Assembly: GCA_951802195.1 (NCBI GenBank)
Contig: OX637629.1
Location: 496,001 to 560,000 of the forward strand
DNA length: 64,000 nt
Source of the DNA: Tausonia pullulans
Lineage: Eukaryota > Basidiomycota > Tremellomycetes > Cystofilobasidiales > Mrakiaceae
Direction: 5' to 3'
In this document: positions 24,051-35,312 of the stretch, in pieces
Layout: the number at the start of each line of letters is the position of its first letter
How positions within the stretch are numbered: position 1 is the stretch's first letter
Position numbers and translations under genes: made by a program
The notes under the pieces: model-generated
What the model was told of the DNA's origin: nothing
Databases searched by the model: none
What the model saw: only the letters and a program-made list of their open reading frames with translations

Positions 24051-26627
24051 TCAAAACAAAAGCAGTCCCTCTTCAAATTCCTCTCCGAAATGATCGATAA
24101 CGTCGCGCCATGTTGCATTTGTATTGCCAGCGTCCCGAAGAGCCCAGATCTGAACAATGAACAGGTGTCAGCGAGCGAGGCGGGGGGCGGATCAGGGCAC
24201 CGACCTTGTCGAGAACCGCCAGCGCCGTGTCGAGGTTGAAGCAGCAAAACTTGAACCTAATTGCCGCGATAAGTTAGTACGCTGGCGGATCTAAAAGGCA
24301 GGAACACCTGCTCACCTCATCAGTTCGAACCCTTTCTTGAACCTTGCCCGATCCGTTGGGTCGGCACACTCTGCACTAGCAATGAGGAGGGGCCAGGTGA
24401 GTCCCATGACGAGGCCTCCTGGGAGGGCGGCGCACGTGTCGAAGAGTGAGAGGATGCTCCGGGTCATGGAGGTGGCGGGTGGAGTACGGGCGAGTAGGTC
24501 TCGGTCGACAAGGATCTAGATTCAGCATCATAACCAGGAACGAGCGTTAGCGAGATCGACACAGACTTAGCCAAAAGGGTGTTCACCTCAAGGGCAGCGA
24601 TCCAGATGAGGTTACGAATGTAGATAACCCGGGCGAACGAAGTGGCCACGTTGTCTGGATCCTCAAGCAACCAGGCGCGACAGGCTTCGAGTTCGAACGT
24701 GAGCGCCCAACTTTTGCTAAGCCAGGGTTCGGCGACCGGTTCAAGCCGGGCGCTAGAGAGTGCCTTTGGACCGCGGGCAGAGGCGTAGATCGTGGTGAAC
24801 TAAGCGAGATAACGAGTGAGAGATCAAGGACGGGCGTGTTGAGCTGTGACAGATCAATCTACGCACAACAAGGAGAAATCTGAAGACAGGACGACCGAGC
24901 CCCGTAATAGCGTCGAAGGTCTCCCTATGGAAGTGCAATCACAAGCCGAGTAGAGGTCAGGCCAAAAAAAAGACGTAGCTCTTCGGAAACCGAAACTATA
25001 AAGACCCACCAATCCTCGTTAACGCCGGGGGTTGCATATTTCGGGTGCGCTGAGGTGAAGCTTGGATCAAAAAACCACGAATCGATAGGTTCATTGAAGA
25101 CTTCCGGAGAGCGGCCAGTGGAAAACGCGCCTTGGAGAACGCAGGGGCCACGGACGTCAGCCTGATCGCCATACGAACAACGATAAAACGATGAGGAATC
25201 AAGAATTCACTCCAAACCTCCCATGAGGCCGCGTTTTCCATCGCCACCCTCACTCTCCTGAGCTTCTTCTTATCCCCGCTTTCCCGCGCCGCCTCGAGTA
25301 CATCCCTCGGGCCACCCTTTGAGCGACGCACATCGTGCAAGAAATCCATGGTCGCCCGAAAGCCGCGGCCGCCTGAGAGACAGTGTACGAGTATACAGTG
25401 CTCGACCGCCTCCCGGATGTAGTCAAGCCGGGCGTCATGCTCCTCTGCGTTCAGCGTGGCTGCCTGGGCCGAGCCTTCCATGAGAAAAGCGGCACGTGAC
25501 ATGGAAAGCGCAGCGGCCACAAGGGAGACTGAGGTAGCAAAGTAGCGAGTGTGCTGATCGAGCGAGACGGCTGCGAGATCCGTTCGTCCTGCGAGGATGT
25601 TGTCCAAGGCGTGCGACCGATGCAGCCATGCGAGATGAACGCTAGCGCAGCTGAGTAGCTGATGCGGTCGACAAAAACCTGTCAGAAAATCCGAAAGACA
25701 CACGACGGAATCGAAGGTGGGCTTACCGCAAGGGAGAGCGCGTCGCTGGCCAGCGAATAACCCCGTGGAAGTGACAAGAATTGAGTGGCCTGCAAAGATG
25801 GGAGTGCGACTTCCAGATCCCGGGAAGCCTCCTCGGGGCTGAGGGCCGCCGGAAAATGCGGGACGAATGAGAAGTAGTGTTGCAACTGGGAGAATTCAAG
25901 AAAGGGCGTGAGTCTCTCGACGAGCGCTAGACTGGAGATCGGGGTCTCACAAGAGCGCGCTCCTCCGGGTCAGGGTACGTGAGATGCAGCATGCTCGTCG
26001 GCTGCGAGTAGAAGAGCGCCTCTATCTCGGGTGGCAAATGCCACTCACCACCTTCGTGTTGAGTTAGAGAGCGGACTGTTAGCGCGGTCGAGGAGATGGA
26101 CGCTCTAGGCAGGCTGAGGGTCGGCGGCGAGGCTGAGGAGGTCGGAATGGTGGCCAGCGAAGGCGGTGTTGGATTGAAGGAAGCCACTGGGAAGACCTCC
26201 AGAGGCTGGGCAGAGGACTGGACAGGTGACGATTCCACGTAAGGTCGGAAGACCTCTGTCGACCATAAGCACTAGTAGTGGTTCGAGGTCGGCGGCGGCG
26301 GCAAGCCAGGTCGGTAGTGAGTAACGCGACAGTAGGTCGCCGCCCGCGACAAGAAGGGGCAGCGCACCTCTCGTCCGGCTTTGGAGCACCTCGTGCATTT
26401 TGGTCTGATCTCGTCACATTTACGGTGTCTGAGAAGCCAGCTGAGACAACGTCAGAGCTGGAGGAAGAACGTGCTGACGCGACGGGAAAGACGCGCTTCA
26501 GTCTACAGGCGTGACAGCCGTTCTTGGTCCGTTTCAAGCCGGGCCGTCGTCGAGCGTGCGGCTGGCTCCCTGACGGCGAGCCTGTCGACGACGTGGACGC
26601 CAAAGACTCGGGTGCAAGATGGTCCAT
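24051..26627 (-). CDS. Zn2Cys6 transcription factor, fungal_trans_2 type
   Basis: A fungal zinc-cluster regulator. The start at 26627 (MDHLAPESLASTSS) is the first in-frame ATG. Residues about 30-65 form the binuclear zinc cluster: GCHACRL-KHRKCDEIRPKC then CSKAGREVRC, with all six Cys in C-x2-C-x6-C-x6-C-x2-C-x8-C spacing. This reading requires a GC-AG intron at 26429-26496. A Ser/Pro-rich linker (SSPVQSSAQPLEVFPVASF) follows. The C-terminal two thirds match the helical fungal_trans_2 domain: HYFSFVPHFPAAL, SLVAAALSMSRAAF, EAVEHCILVHCLSG, GLGRPVFRFLLVV, GGLVMGLTWPLLIASAE and FGEEFEEGLLLF. Its targets are unknown. The neighbouring ABC exporter is a natural candidate but that is inference only. 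Eight or more introns. Confidence 0.88.
26429..26496 (-). other. GC-AG intron splitting the zinc cluster
   Basis: On the minus strand the upstream exon ends CTGAA. The intron starts GCGCGT and has a CTGAC branch-like site. It ends TTCTCAG, and the next exon starts ACACCGTAAATG. Joining gives CRLKHRKCDE, an exact zinc-cluster spacing. Using the GT two bases further in brings a stop codon within three codons of the acceptor. Confidence 0.78.
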
Positions 26628-27146
26628 GAGGTGGTTGAGTGTGGCGGTTGTGGGTAGAGGTTGAGAGATTTCAGAAGCTCTGACTAGTCTCGGCTGAAGC
26701 CGCTCGGTTTCTCCCACTTCCCAGAAGCAAGGAAAGACCGATGCTCTGATACGGGATCTCAAGTTTCGGATTTCACTGGAGAGTTTGAGTCGATTTCACT
26801 CGTAGAGTAGAGCTCCATCGCCCTCGATGAGATCGATGTCAGATAACGTGACAAACTTGCGAAGCGGATAAAGAGAGATGTGGGAAGGTGCGCAGACGAC
26901 GGCGCCGTGGTCAAGAGCGCCGGCCATGACTAGCCGGCTCGCCTCGCCTCTCCGCGGCTTCGTCTCATGGTCCCCCGACCATCACCTCACAACCGAGGCC
27001 TTGCTCGCTCCTTGTCTTTGTCCATAGAGCCCACATGTCCGCGCGTGTCGTCCTACTACGAGAAACAAAAAGGATGCATCCCTAATCTACTGCGTGGTCC
27101 GCCCTATCTTCCCCCTCCCACCCCCCCCTCCCCTCTCCCTCCTCCA
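26628..27146. other. intergenic region upstream of Zn2Cys6 gene
   Basis: A 519-bp spacer holding the Zn2Cys6 promoter and the 3' end of the MYND gene. A C-rich stretch lies at about 27105-27145. Open frames here appear to be chance. Confidence 0.45.
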
Positions 27147-28046
27147 TTAGAGCAGGCCTATTGAGAAGCGGAACTTGGAGGGAACAATAGCCTCGCCACT
27201 GTCCGCTTGTCGTATGATGGCCTCCTCCTCCTCCTCCCCAAGAAGGCTCACGAGGAACCGCACGAGCGCCGCCCGAGCCCAGCTGTCTCTGACGTGGAGC
27301 TCGATCGCCACGAGATGTGGGCACCCGACGCGGGCCGGGTAGAAGGCTACGGAGAGGAACGGCCCGAGGGCGAGAAGGCCAAAGTTGGAGCTGTACTCGC
27401 CCTCCTCCGGCTGACTCCAGGGGTCGAGGGGGAACCCAAATCCGTACTCCTCTGCGGGGAGACCGAAGATGAGTTGGATGTGGGTGAGGTGAGCGGCATG
27501 GTAAAGGAGAACGAAGGGATGATGCGAGGGCGAAAAGAGAACGTCGAGAAAGGTGAGGACCTGGAGTGGCCAGCCGAAAACGCCAACAAGCTGAGGGAGC
27601 GAGGGGAACTCGGTGACCTTATACTTTTGGGAGGCTGTATGGCTGTACATGAGAACCTGGCTGTACTCGGGGAAGCTGACAGAGATTGTATCAGGGACTG
27701 TGGATGCCGTTGTTGAAAAGTATGGGGGCCAGGCGGCGGCGGTGGCGACGGCTGCAGCGGAGACCTTCCTGCAGACGTGCATGTGCAGTGTCTCCCAGCT
27801 CCAGGCCTGACACGTGGGCGAGCAGTAGTAGGCTATGTCAAGTCAAAATCGTTAGACTGATAGGCCGTGACAAAAAAGTGTAAGGCCCGCACCGAAGTTG
27901 CAATGAGCGCACGCCGACGTAGCGGTAGCACCACAGACATCGCACAAGCACCAGGCCCAGGGCATGGCAAGAGTGGGGGTTATTGGCTTCGAGGTGGATA
28001 GTCGTGGCTGACGGGAGAAGAGGGACTGATGACTCAAGCGAGCCAT
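27147..28046 (-). CDS. MYND-type zinc-finger protein
   Basis: A protein of about 280 residues with an N-terminal MYND finger and no other recognised domain. The finger is split by one intron: exon 1 gives MPWAWCLCDVCGATATSACA then HCNF, and exon 2 gives AYYCSPTCQAWSW and HMHVCRK. The Cys/His ligand order (CxxC, CxxC, CxxxC, HxxxC) is complete. Downstream the chain is aromatic-rich (EYSQVLMYSHTASQKYKV, PFVLLYHAAHLTHIQ), has an acidic patch near the end (LLGEEEEEAI) and stops after FRFSIGLL. MYND fingers bind proline-rich partners, so a scaffolding or regulatory role is likely, but the function is unknown. The first ATG (28046) adds about 27 residues before MPWAW; the later Met at about 27965 is an alternative start. 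Confidence 0.72.
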
Positions 28047-28391
28047 GACGACGTGGACGAAGGAGGGATTATCAGGGCCAGCCTAGGAAGGGACGTCGGC
28101 ATGAGGAGCAGCTCCAGCGGGCGAGTTATCCTCTCCTGCAACATACTTGGCTGAGAGCAGAGAGGGGATGGGTGGATGTCTGGTGACAGAGAAGAAATAA
28201 GTCAAGACAGAACGACGTCGAGATGCTTATCAAATTAGCTGCGAATGAATGAATGGGCCGGGCGGATCTTGAGATGGCGCCCGCGGCCGGCCCATGCGGC
28301 CGCACCGCTGAGGACTTGCCAACTGAATGGGAATGACTGCGCATGCCTTCTCGAGCCAACATCGGTTAAGGTTTGTCATGCAATCATAAGT
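28047..28391. other. intergenic spacer
   Basis: 345 bp between the MYND gene start and the helicase stop, both on the minus strand. Nothing further was recognised. Confidence 0.45.
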
Positions 28392-30865
28392 CTACTCCAG
28401 GACGATCCGCTCCAGCCGTACGCCCGTCTTGGCGATCTCGCTGTTCATCAGCTCCTGGAGCCGTTTGAGCTCGATATCAACCTGGGGTTCCTCCCTCTCC
28501 CATGCCAACGGAGAGTCCTCCTCCTTCACCCCCTCCACTAGCCTCGTCACAATCAAGTCCTCCTTTGGCGTGGTCAACTTAGGCTCCTCGCCCTCCTTCG
28601 CCGTCTGTACCCCTCCCTTGGTCTTCTCCTTTGCCTTCTTCTGTGCCCCAATCTCCCGCATCCTCATCTCCCTCTGGCGTTCTCTCTCCTCCTCCGCAGC
28701 CTTCTTCTTGATCTGATCCCGCGTGTTCCTCTCCTTCCGCATGGCCTTGCTCTCCGCCTCGTCACCCTCGACAAGCGTGATGACTCTCTGCCGACCCGCC
28801 TCGTCCGTGGGCGTCCCCAGCCGACCGACTCGGCCAGACAAGTGGATGTAGTCGTCCACCGTCTTGACCGCTCCCGAAAGGATGTAGACTGCTGAAAGCT
28901 CCGGAAGGTCGAGCCCTCGAACGAAAGAGGATGTCGCCAGGAGGACGTGGTCGCCTTCTACAGGTGGCATGAACGTCGGCTGCTTCCCTTGGTCTCGCTC
29001 TTGCATCCGCTTCCAGTTCACCGGCGGCGGAGGGGTGCCCCTCTTCGCCGCCCACTTCTCCAGCTGCGTCTTCTCCTCATCCTCCTCCATCGGCGCGCTC
29101 TGGACCTGCTCGGCACTGAGACCTATCCGTCTCATCTCCTGGACGACCTGCTCTGTGGGTGCTCCGTCGGGTAAAACAACGAGCGTCTTCCGAAGCGAAC
29201 GGGTCTTATCGCCCGCAAGGATGAGGAGCCGAGCGATGCCCTCGAGGACGTGCTTCCCAGGGGCTGGGGAGGGTACACCCTTTCGAAGGAGCTTGGGCGC
29301 TGGAGGGGCGACTGGGTCGAACGGCGCCGCGTGAATGTCACGGACTTCGCTCAAAGGGGAGACGACGACAACGTGATGGGAGGGTCCGACGAAGGAGGGC
29401 TTGGTCGACTTCCTCGTCAGCGCTTCCGACGGAGGTGGAGGAGGAAGCTGAAGCGCCCCGCCTAGCGTCCCCGGTGGACGGACCCATCGCTCAAGCTCCG
29501 AGGCGCAGTATGTGAAGTGAGGCGGGAACGTCGCTGAAGCGAGAACAACGTGAGGCTTTCGCTTCACCTCCTGACCCGGCAGCAACGGCGCCGCCGCCTG
29601 AATCGCAAAGAGGGCTCGAATAACACTGACGCCCGTTGTCGGTCGTTCAGCGTGCTTTTCGACGATTCGTTGCAGCTTCGAGGGCCGAAGTTTTGCCACC
29701 TCTGGGTCGAACCTGTTTAACTCGTGTGGGAAACGGACGACGGCGTCGGCTTCGTCGAGGGCGAGCGTCGGGGCGTAAGCGACGAGGCGGCGACAGCGGC
29801 GGTCATCAAGCGCTGCATCGAGAGCTGCAGGGGTGGCGAGGAGGATGTGGGGAGGGGTAGCAACGAGGTCGGAGATCTGTTGCGTCACTGTTGGCGCTTC
29901 CGGAGTGGACGGGCGAAGGAGGAGGCCGAGAGTCGAGGGAAGGTGGTTCGAGGGGATGAGCAGGGTTGCCCACTCGAGGATTTGGAGAGCGAGCGTAGCA
30001 GAGGGAACGAGAAAGACGCTCGTAGGCCGGGAGGGCGAAGGGCGGGGAACGGATAGGAGGGCGAGAAGGAGAGCGAACGTTCTGAGAAGTGTCCTATGGG
30101 TCAGCTCGCTTGGATCACTTCATCAAGCAGCACATTTTCAACTCACTTTCCCTGTCCAGTATCCTCTTTGATGATGAGGTCTCGGCCGGCGAGGATGGCC
30201 TTGATGAGCTCCTGCTGGAGCATTGTCGGCGCGCGGATCTGTGGGAACGCGCGCTCGAGCGCCGCTGCGACGACCGGCCGCACGCCGAGTTCCTTGATGG
30301 GAAAAATATGGGCTTCGGATTAACAAGACTGTAAGACCCAAAATCATGTGGAAGAACTCACGATGAACAGCGTGGCAACATCCTTCTGTTCTCGAGGTGC
30401 GACAACGACGTCGCTCTGTCGATTCGCCACAGGGGATTGATATTCGACCCTGTCCCGTGCTCGAGGAGTCCGCCTGCCTGTAGAAGGCGCTGAAGCAGCC
30501 GGCTTCTTAGCGGCGAGCTGACGGAGAAGCTCCTCGCCCGAGACAGCGGTTGGACTGTATGCCGGCGCGTCATCCGCCCGACTTGACAGGTCCAGTAGCA
30601 GAGAAGGCGGCATCATGGGAGTCGGAAGCTCCTCGTCATGCACCTGGGGCTGCTGACGAGGCTCGTAGCTCTCCCCAGGAACAAAGGATCGAGGGAAGGC
30701 CGCCGACGGGGTCGACGCGAAGCCACGACGATGGGTAAGGCTGGACGACGCGAGGGCAACGAGGCCGGCTGTCCTCGAGACGCGAGCTATGTGGCCCGTC
30801 GAATGGGCGAGGGTGTCGAGGGAAAGTTGGAGAAGGGCTGGGGGCAGCCTGTGAGGTGCAAGCAT
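28392..30865 (-). CDS. MRH4: mitochondrial DEAD-box RNA helicase (MRH4-like)
   Basis: Predicted mitochondrial RNA helicase. MRH4 assists late assembly of the mitochondrial large ribosomal subunit in yeast. The start at 30865 gives an Arg/Ser-rich presequence (MLAPHRLPPALLQLS, then THRRGFAS). An upstream in-frame extension lacks a good reason. Helicase motifs occur in order: Q-motif region PTMLQQELIKAILAGRD, motif I EDTGQGKT (split by an intron near 30150), LVPSATLALQILEWA, motif II LALDEADAVVRF, motif III VVLASATFPPH, then FVRGLDLPELSAVYILSG and motif VI DYIHLSGRVGRLG. The C-terminus is a long basic, Lys/Glu-rich coiled stretch (KKAAEEERERQREM) and ends TGVRLERIVLE. Length of about 780 residues is larger than yeast MRH4. 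Assignment to DEAD-box and mitochondrion is firm; the MRH4 orthology is probable. Confidence 0.82.
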
Positions 30866-31230
30866 GGCTGCAGGAGGGTGGATGTTGAAGAGGAGACAGG
30901 CCAGGCAAGTCGTTTTCCCGGTGAGCCTGCGCACTGATCGTCGGGGTCAGGACGACCTGTCAAGCCATCAAGGAACGGATTGTCCTCCGGAAGATCGACG
31001 GTTAAAGGTAAATATATTGGAAAGACGTCTTGCTTATTGATCTGGCACTGTGAAGAGAGCAACTGAGAAAAGGAAAGAAGACTGTCGATTTGAATGAGGA
31101 GCCAGTTGTCAGGGCTGTCCCTCTCCGTCGCGTTGAGCCGTCCAGAGACGCCTCGCTGTTCGCCACGTCACGTCAAGCCTGTCTTAGAGCCGCCTCGCTC
31201 TCTTCCAACGGCCATCGAGCAGCCACCGCC
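30866..31230. promoter_or_regulatory. divergent promoter helicase / DnaJ gene
   Basis: 365 bp separate the two start codons. The right part (31090-31230) also reads as open frame but is better taken as the 5' leader of the DnaJ gene, because the signal peptide starts at 31231. Confidence 0.5.
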
Positions 31231-33313
31231 ATGAAGCTCCTCTCCCTCTCCCCACTCGCCCTTCTTCTCGTCTCCCTTTCGGCGGTTCTCCCCTCGAGCG
31301 CCCTTGTCGGTGGAGCCAGCAACCCCGAGGCGGCGGCGCCCTTCCTTGCCGAGGCGAACCGACTGCTCGTGCAAGGCTCGTACGCCGATGCCGCTCGCGC
31401 CTTTGGAGACGCTCTTGGTGAGTTTTACGTTCTGGCTGATTACTCAGCCTTTGTGGTATCGGAAGCTGACGACCTCGCGCTCAGAGTACGACGAGAGCTA
31501 CGTCACCCTTTACAAGCGCGCCACTGCCCTTCTCTCGCTCGGACGCAACTCGGCAGCCCTCGAAGACTTTGACCATATACTCCGTATCAATCCTGCCTTT
31601 TCTAAGGTGAGAAGATTGCTTCGAGACTGAGCGGCAGCGCGGAGATGGACAGCACTTCCTTGTTGGATCATCGTCAGTCCACTACACCCACTGACCCCCC
31701 TCCCTCGTTGTCACCTCTATTCGCCCTCTAGGCTCACCTCGAGAAGGGCAAGATCCAGGTCCGTGATGGTCACTTTGAGGCCGCCCGGGCATCTCTCAAA
31801 GCCTACCTGAAGGCCAACCCCAACGAGGAGGTCGCGAGTGCGCTCGTGAGTAGTCGCTGTCGTCCTCTTTATCAGTCTCTCAGATCGGCGTAGCTCACAA
31901 CTGTCCCCCTTCAGATGTCGTCCGTCAAGACGGCCGAGACAGCCCTCAAGGCCGCCCGCAAGTCATCCAAGGCCAAGCGATACGACGCGTGCGTCGCCGA
32001 GGCAACGCGCGTCGTTGAGGTGAGCCCGGGGCTCACCGAGGCGCGCGAGTTGCGGGCCAATTGCTACATGGGGCTTGGAGAGATTGAGGATGCTATTGGA
32101 GACTTGACGTGAGACCTCTTGGTGGTATCACAGGTGTGTGCGTCGCTCATAGAACTAACGGTGTGGCGCTCAATGGATGGACAGGCGGCTGGCTGCGATG
32201 AACCCTTCATCGCCAGATCTCGCCATCCGGGTCGCCTCACTCTCCTTTTTCCTCATTAACTGTGAGTTACAATGCTCCTCCCAGATTCGAGAAGCTTCTG
32301 ACATCCCGTCCCCCCCCCCCCCCCCCCCCCTCCCCTCCCATCAGCCTCGGCCACCCTGCCCCAGCTAAAGCAGTGCCTCCATTATGACCCTGAATCCAAG
32401 CCGTGCAAGCAGGCCCACCGGGCCTTCAAGGCCCTCGCCAAGGACATTACCAAAGCCGACAACTTCCTCTCCGGCAATGCCTGGCGTCCGGCCCTCAAGA
32501 TCCTCCTCCCTCTTCTGACGAGCTACGACGAGACACTCGACAAGTACGCGGCGCAGTACGTTTCCGAACCGAGGCTGAGGAGCGAGCCAAGGAGAAAGCT
32601 CTGGAGTGGGGTCTGCAAGGCGTATGTGATGGTTGGGGAGGCGAAGAAGGCGAAGGAGTTTTGCGAGGAGACGCTCAGAATGAAGAAGGACGATGTCGAT
32701 GGACTTGTTGGAAGGGGTGAGGCGCAGTTGATGGAGGAGGCGTACGAGGAGGCGGTGAGGACGTTGAACCAGGCGTTCGAGGCTTCTGGAAGGTCAAGCC
32801 AAGATGTGAGTAGAGCAAGCTCGCTGAGGATTGTCCTCCTCAGCTGACACATATCCACCTCTTCTTCAGGTCGCAAACCGACTACAAAAGGCGCAGAAAC
32901 TCCTCAAGCAGTCGAAGGCTAAGGACTACTACAAGGGTACGCGCGCTCATCTGTGGCTTATTTTTGCCTGGAGTTGGCGGACTTACTTCTTTCCTCTCAA
33001 AGTTATCGGCGTCTCACGGGATGCCGACGAGCGGACGATCAAGCGAGCGTACCGACAGGCAGCCAAGAAGGCGCACCCGGATAAGGGCGGCTCCGAGGCC
33101 AAGATGGCGGCGCTCAACGAGGCATGGGAGGTCCTCTCCAAACCCGAACTCAAGCAGCGGTACGACAGCGGCGACGACCCGAATGATCAGGAGTCGCAGC
33201 GACAAGCGCCCTTCGGTCATCATGGCGGCTCGCCCTTTGGCCAGGGGTCGCCCTTCGGCGGAGGGTTCCCGGGAGGTGGGGGTCATTCGTTCCACTTCCA
33301 GTGGGCGGGCTGA
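31231..33313 (+). CDS. ER-lumenal TPR/J-domain co-chaperone (DNAJC3/P58IPK-like)
   Basis: A J-protein that would partner the ER Hsp70 (BiP/Kar2) in folding or stress response. Residues 1-24 ([24 protein letters not shown]) form a clear signal peptide, which supports the start at 31231. TPR units follow: [38 protein letters not shown] with [29 protein letters not shown] with IEDAIGDL, and [15 protein letters not shown]. The J domain (about 33000-33175) reads [18 protein letters not shown], then [14 protein letters not shown] with the essential HPD, and [20 protein letters not shown] Gly/Phe-rich tail ends HSFHFQWAG, as in DNAJC3. About 510 residues. One intron (near 32270-32343) has a polypyrimidine tract made of 22 C. 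No ER-retention signal is seen at the C-terminus. Confidence 0.9.
32309..32330 (+). repeat. C22 homopolymer in DnaJ-gene intron
   Basis: The run lies between a CTGAC branch-like site and the CATCAG acceptor, so it forms the polypyrimidine tract of this intron. Confidence 0.92.
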
Positions 33314-33402
33314 GCGAGTTATGGAAGCGATTAGAGAGGAAGAGAAGGGTGGTTGTGCTATGCATACGTTTATTTTCGTTGCGCAGTTTCGCAGTGTTAC
33401 AT

Positions 33403-34965
33403 TCAAATCGCCACCTTGCTGCTGCTCTCCTCGGCCTCCTCCTTAAGCTCCTCCATCTGCGCAATCTCCCGCTCGATCTCCTCCTCAGTTGAGCCCTCAG
33501 CCCGACGGGCGGCTCGCCACTCTTCAAGTGCAAGGGCGTGCTCAGCCTCAGCCTGGGCGTCGGCCGCCTGCGCCTCGGCGACGAGCTCGTACGCGAGGCG
33601 GCGCTCGTTGAGGACACGCTTGATGCGGGCCATCGAGAGCTGGATCTGTGGGTCGATATAGGAGGGTGGAGTTGGTCAGCGGCGACAGTAGCGGCGCTAG
33701 TGCAATCACAACGAGGACAACCCACCTTCTGCCGCTGCCGCCTAGCGCCCACCGTCTGGGTCTTCTTGTCCATCGCCAGGTGCTCCTTCTGGGTGTAGTA
33801 GACATTCTTCTCCCTCAGGAGAAGGTACCAGAGCGTATGGAGATCCTGGAAGCTCTTCAGTCGGAGCTCTTCACACTCGAATGGCCGGCCTTTGAGGAAA
33901 GGAGCCGAGGATCAGCCCTGTGGCTTTCGTAACGAAAGACGCAACAGTCTAAAAGGAAGAGGCGAGCCCAGCGCCAGTCGAAGTCATCTTGCAGCAGCAG
34001 CTCAGAGCGAGGAAGGAGTTCACACTTTCGATAGAAATGTATGAAATGAGCCCGGTTCAGGAGACGCGCCTGTCTTGAGCAGCTTCATAGTCAAGCCCAG
34101 CTGTCCTATCGCAAGGCCCCTCGCCTGCCATGGTGAGTGACAGTGACCACGCAAACGCGAATGGACGGTCTTGCCGAGACCATGTGTGCGCGCCCAAATG
34201 TCCCAGCCCAGCTGAGATTCATTCCTCCCTTTCCCTTCAGTGAAGGCTGACTATCGTTCAGGCAGGATGCGATCTCCTCCTCGCTGGCGGTAGGCAACGC
34301 TAGCCCACACATGGCACCCAGCTACAGGCAACAGGCTGCTGAGAAGGTAGCCCAGAACACGCGATACTACTCACTTGACACGAGCTCCTCTTCCGTAAGC
34401 TCCTCAGACGTGACAAAGTTGCCCTGGCTGTCCCGGTGGAAGAACGCGTACAAAGGGTGCGGGTCCTCCGGGTCGTACTCCGTAGGGTCGAGCGCAAGTC
34501 GGTGGACGACGCCGGCGTTGTCGTTCGCCTTGGCCGGGACTCGCTGGAGAAGCGAGGGAGGGAGGAGCTCGCTCGTTGTCTGGTCGAGCTGTTCCCGAGG
34601 CGGAAAGACCTTCTTGCGGGAGAACGTCGTCTCCTCGACGTCCTTGACGGCCGTCTTGGTTTGCTAATGGACGGGAAGCGGGATGTCAAGAACGAGCGAG
34701 CAGCTGGGCGTCAGAAAACGGGCTTCTTGTCGTCGGACCGGTAAAGACATGCCCTCGCATGATCTTTAGAAAGACGTACCTCTTCCTCGAGAGCGTACTC
34801 GTCCGACTCAGACGTTGAGGGTGCGGAACAGGAAGAGGACGTGGAGAACGAGGCGACGATGCGGGGGGAGGAGACGGCGGCGGAGCGAGAGACAGTTGAG
34901 ACAGAGGCGGCGGCCGAGGCGAGAAACGGCCGGACGATGGCGGGCTGACGGAAGAGGGAAAACAT
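33403..34965 (-). CDS. MRPL4: mitochondrial large-subunit ribosomal protein uL29m
   Basis: Predicted mitoribosomal protein of the MRP-L47/uL29m family. The chosen ATG at 34965 ([17 protein letters not shown], then [12 protein letters not shown]) gives a classic Arg/Ser-rich mitochondrial presequence. The next exon reads [19 protein letters not shown], then [19 protein letters not shown], the conserved region before the uL29 core. After an unusually long intron (about 33896-34371) the family signature appears: [32 protein letters not shown], and after another intron [17 protein letters not shown]. The C-terminus is an acidic coiled coil ([20 protein letters not shown]) ending SSSKVAI. About 310 residues. 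The long intron is the only odd feature; the exon join [22 protein letters not shown] is inferred. Confidence 0.84.
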
Positions 34966-35312
34966 GGATGTTGGAAGCGGAGCCGGAAGGGCTGCTGCGA
35001 GGATGAAGGCACGCGAGGGGAGGTGGTGGTCGAGGTTGAGACGGCCTTTTCTCAGCGGCGCGCGGAGTCGCGACGAGGGAGCGAGGAAGGCGCGTGCGCC
35101 CGTAACATAAGAGCGCGCTATCGTTGGCATTCGTGTTTTCCTCCTGTATTAAACATGGAAGCTCGGCTTGTTCTGGTGCAGCTCGCATCACAAGGATATT
35201 CTCAGGTATCATCTTGGAACTTGGGCTTCGACTTATCTCCCCGCGCTCGTCAGATACCACGAGACCTCTCAAGATTCGATCATAACGATTCCACAAAAGC
35301 AAATGCATCTAT
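34966..35312. other. intergenic spacer
   Basis: 347 bp between the uL29m start and the Sqt1/AAMP stop codon, both on the minus strand. Open frame continues upstream of the chosen uL29m start but lacks recognisable sequence. Confidence 0.45.

Noticed and set aside
13233-26627. Secondary-metabolite gene cluster (sugar enzyme, ABC pump, zinc-cluster regulator)
   Set aside because: There is no backbone enzyme such as a PKS, NRPS or terpene synthase, nor tailoring oxidases. The neighbours are housekeeping genes.
26628-26762. N-terminal extension of the Zn2Cys6 protein
   Set aside because: The frame is open, but the first codon at 26762 is TTG. The first ATG is at 26627.
27207-27716. 169-codon plus-strand frame opposite the MYND gene
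   Set aside because: It is antisense to a frame with a complete MYND finger and has no recognisable domain or splice context.
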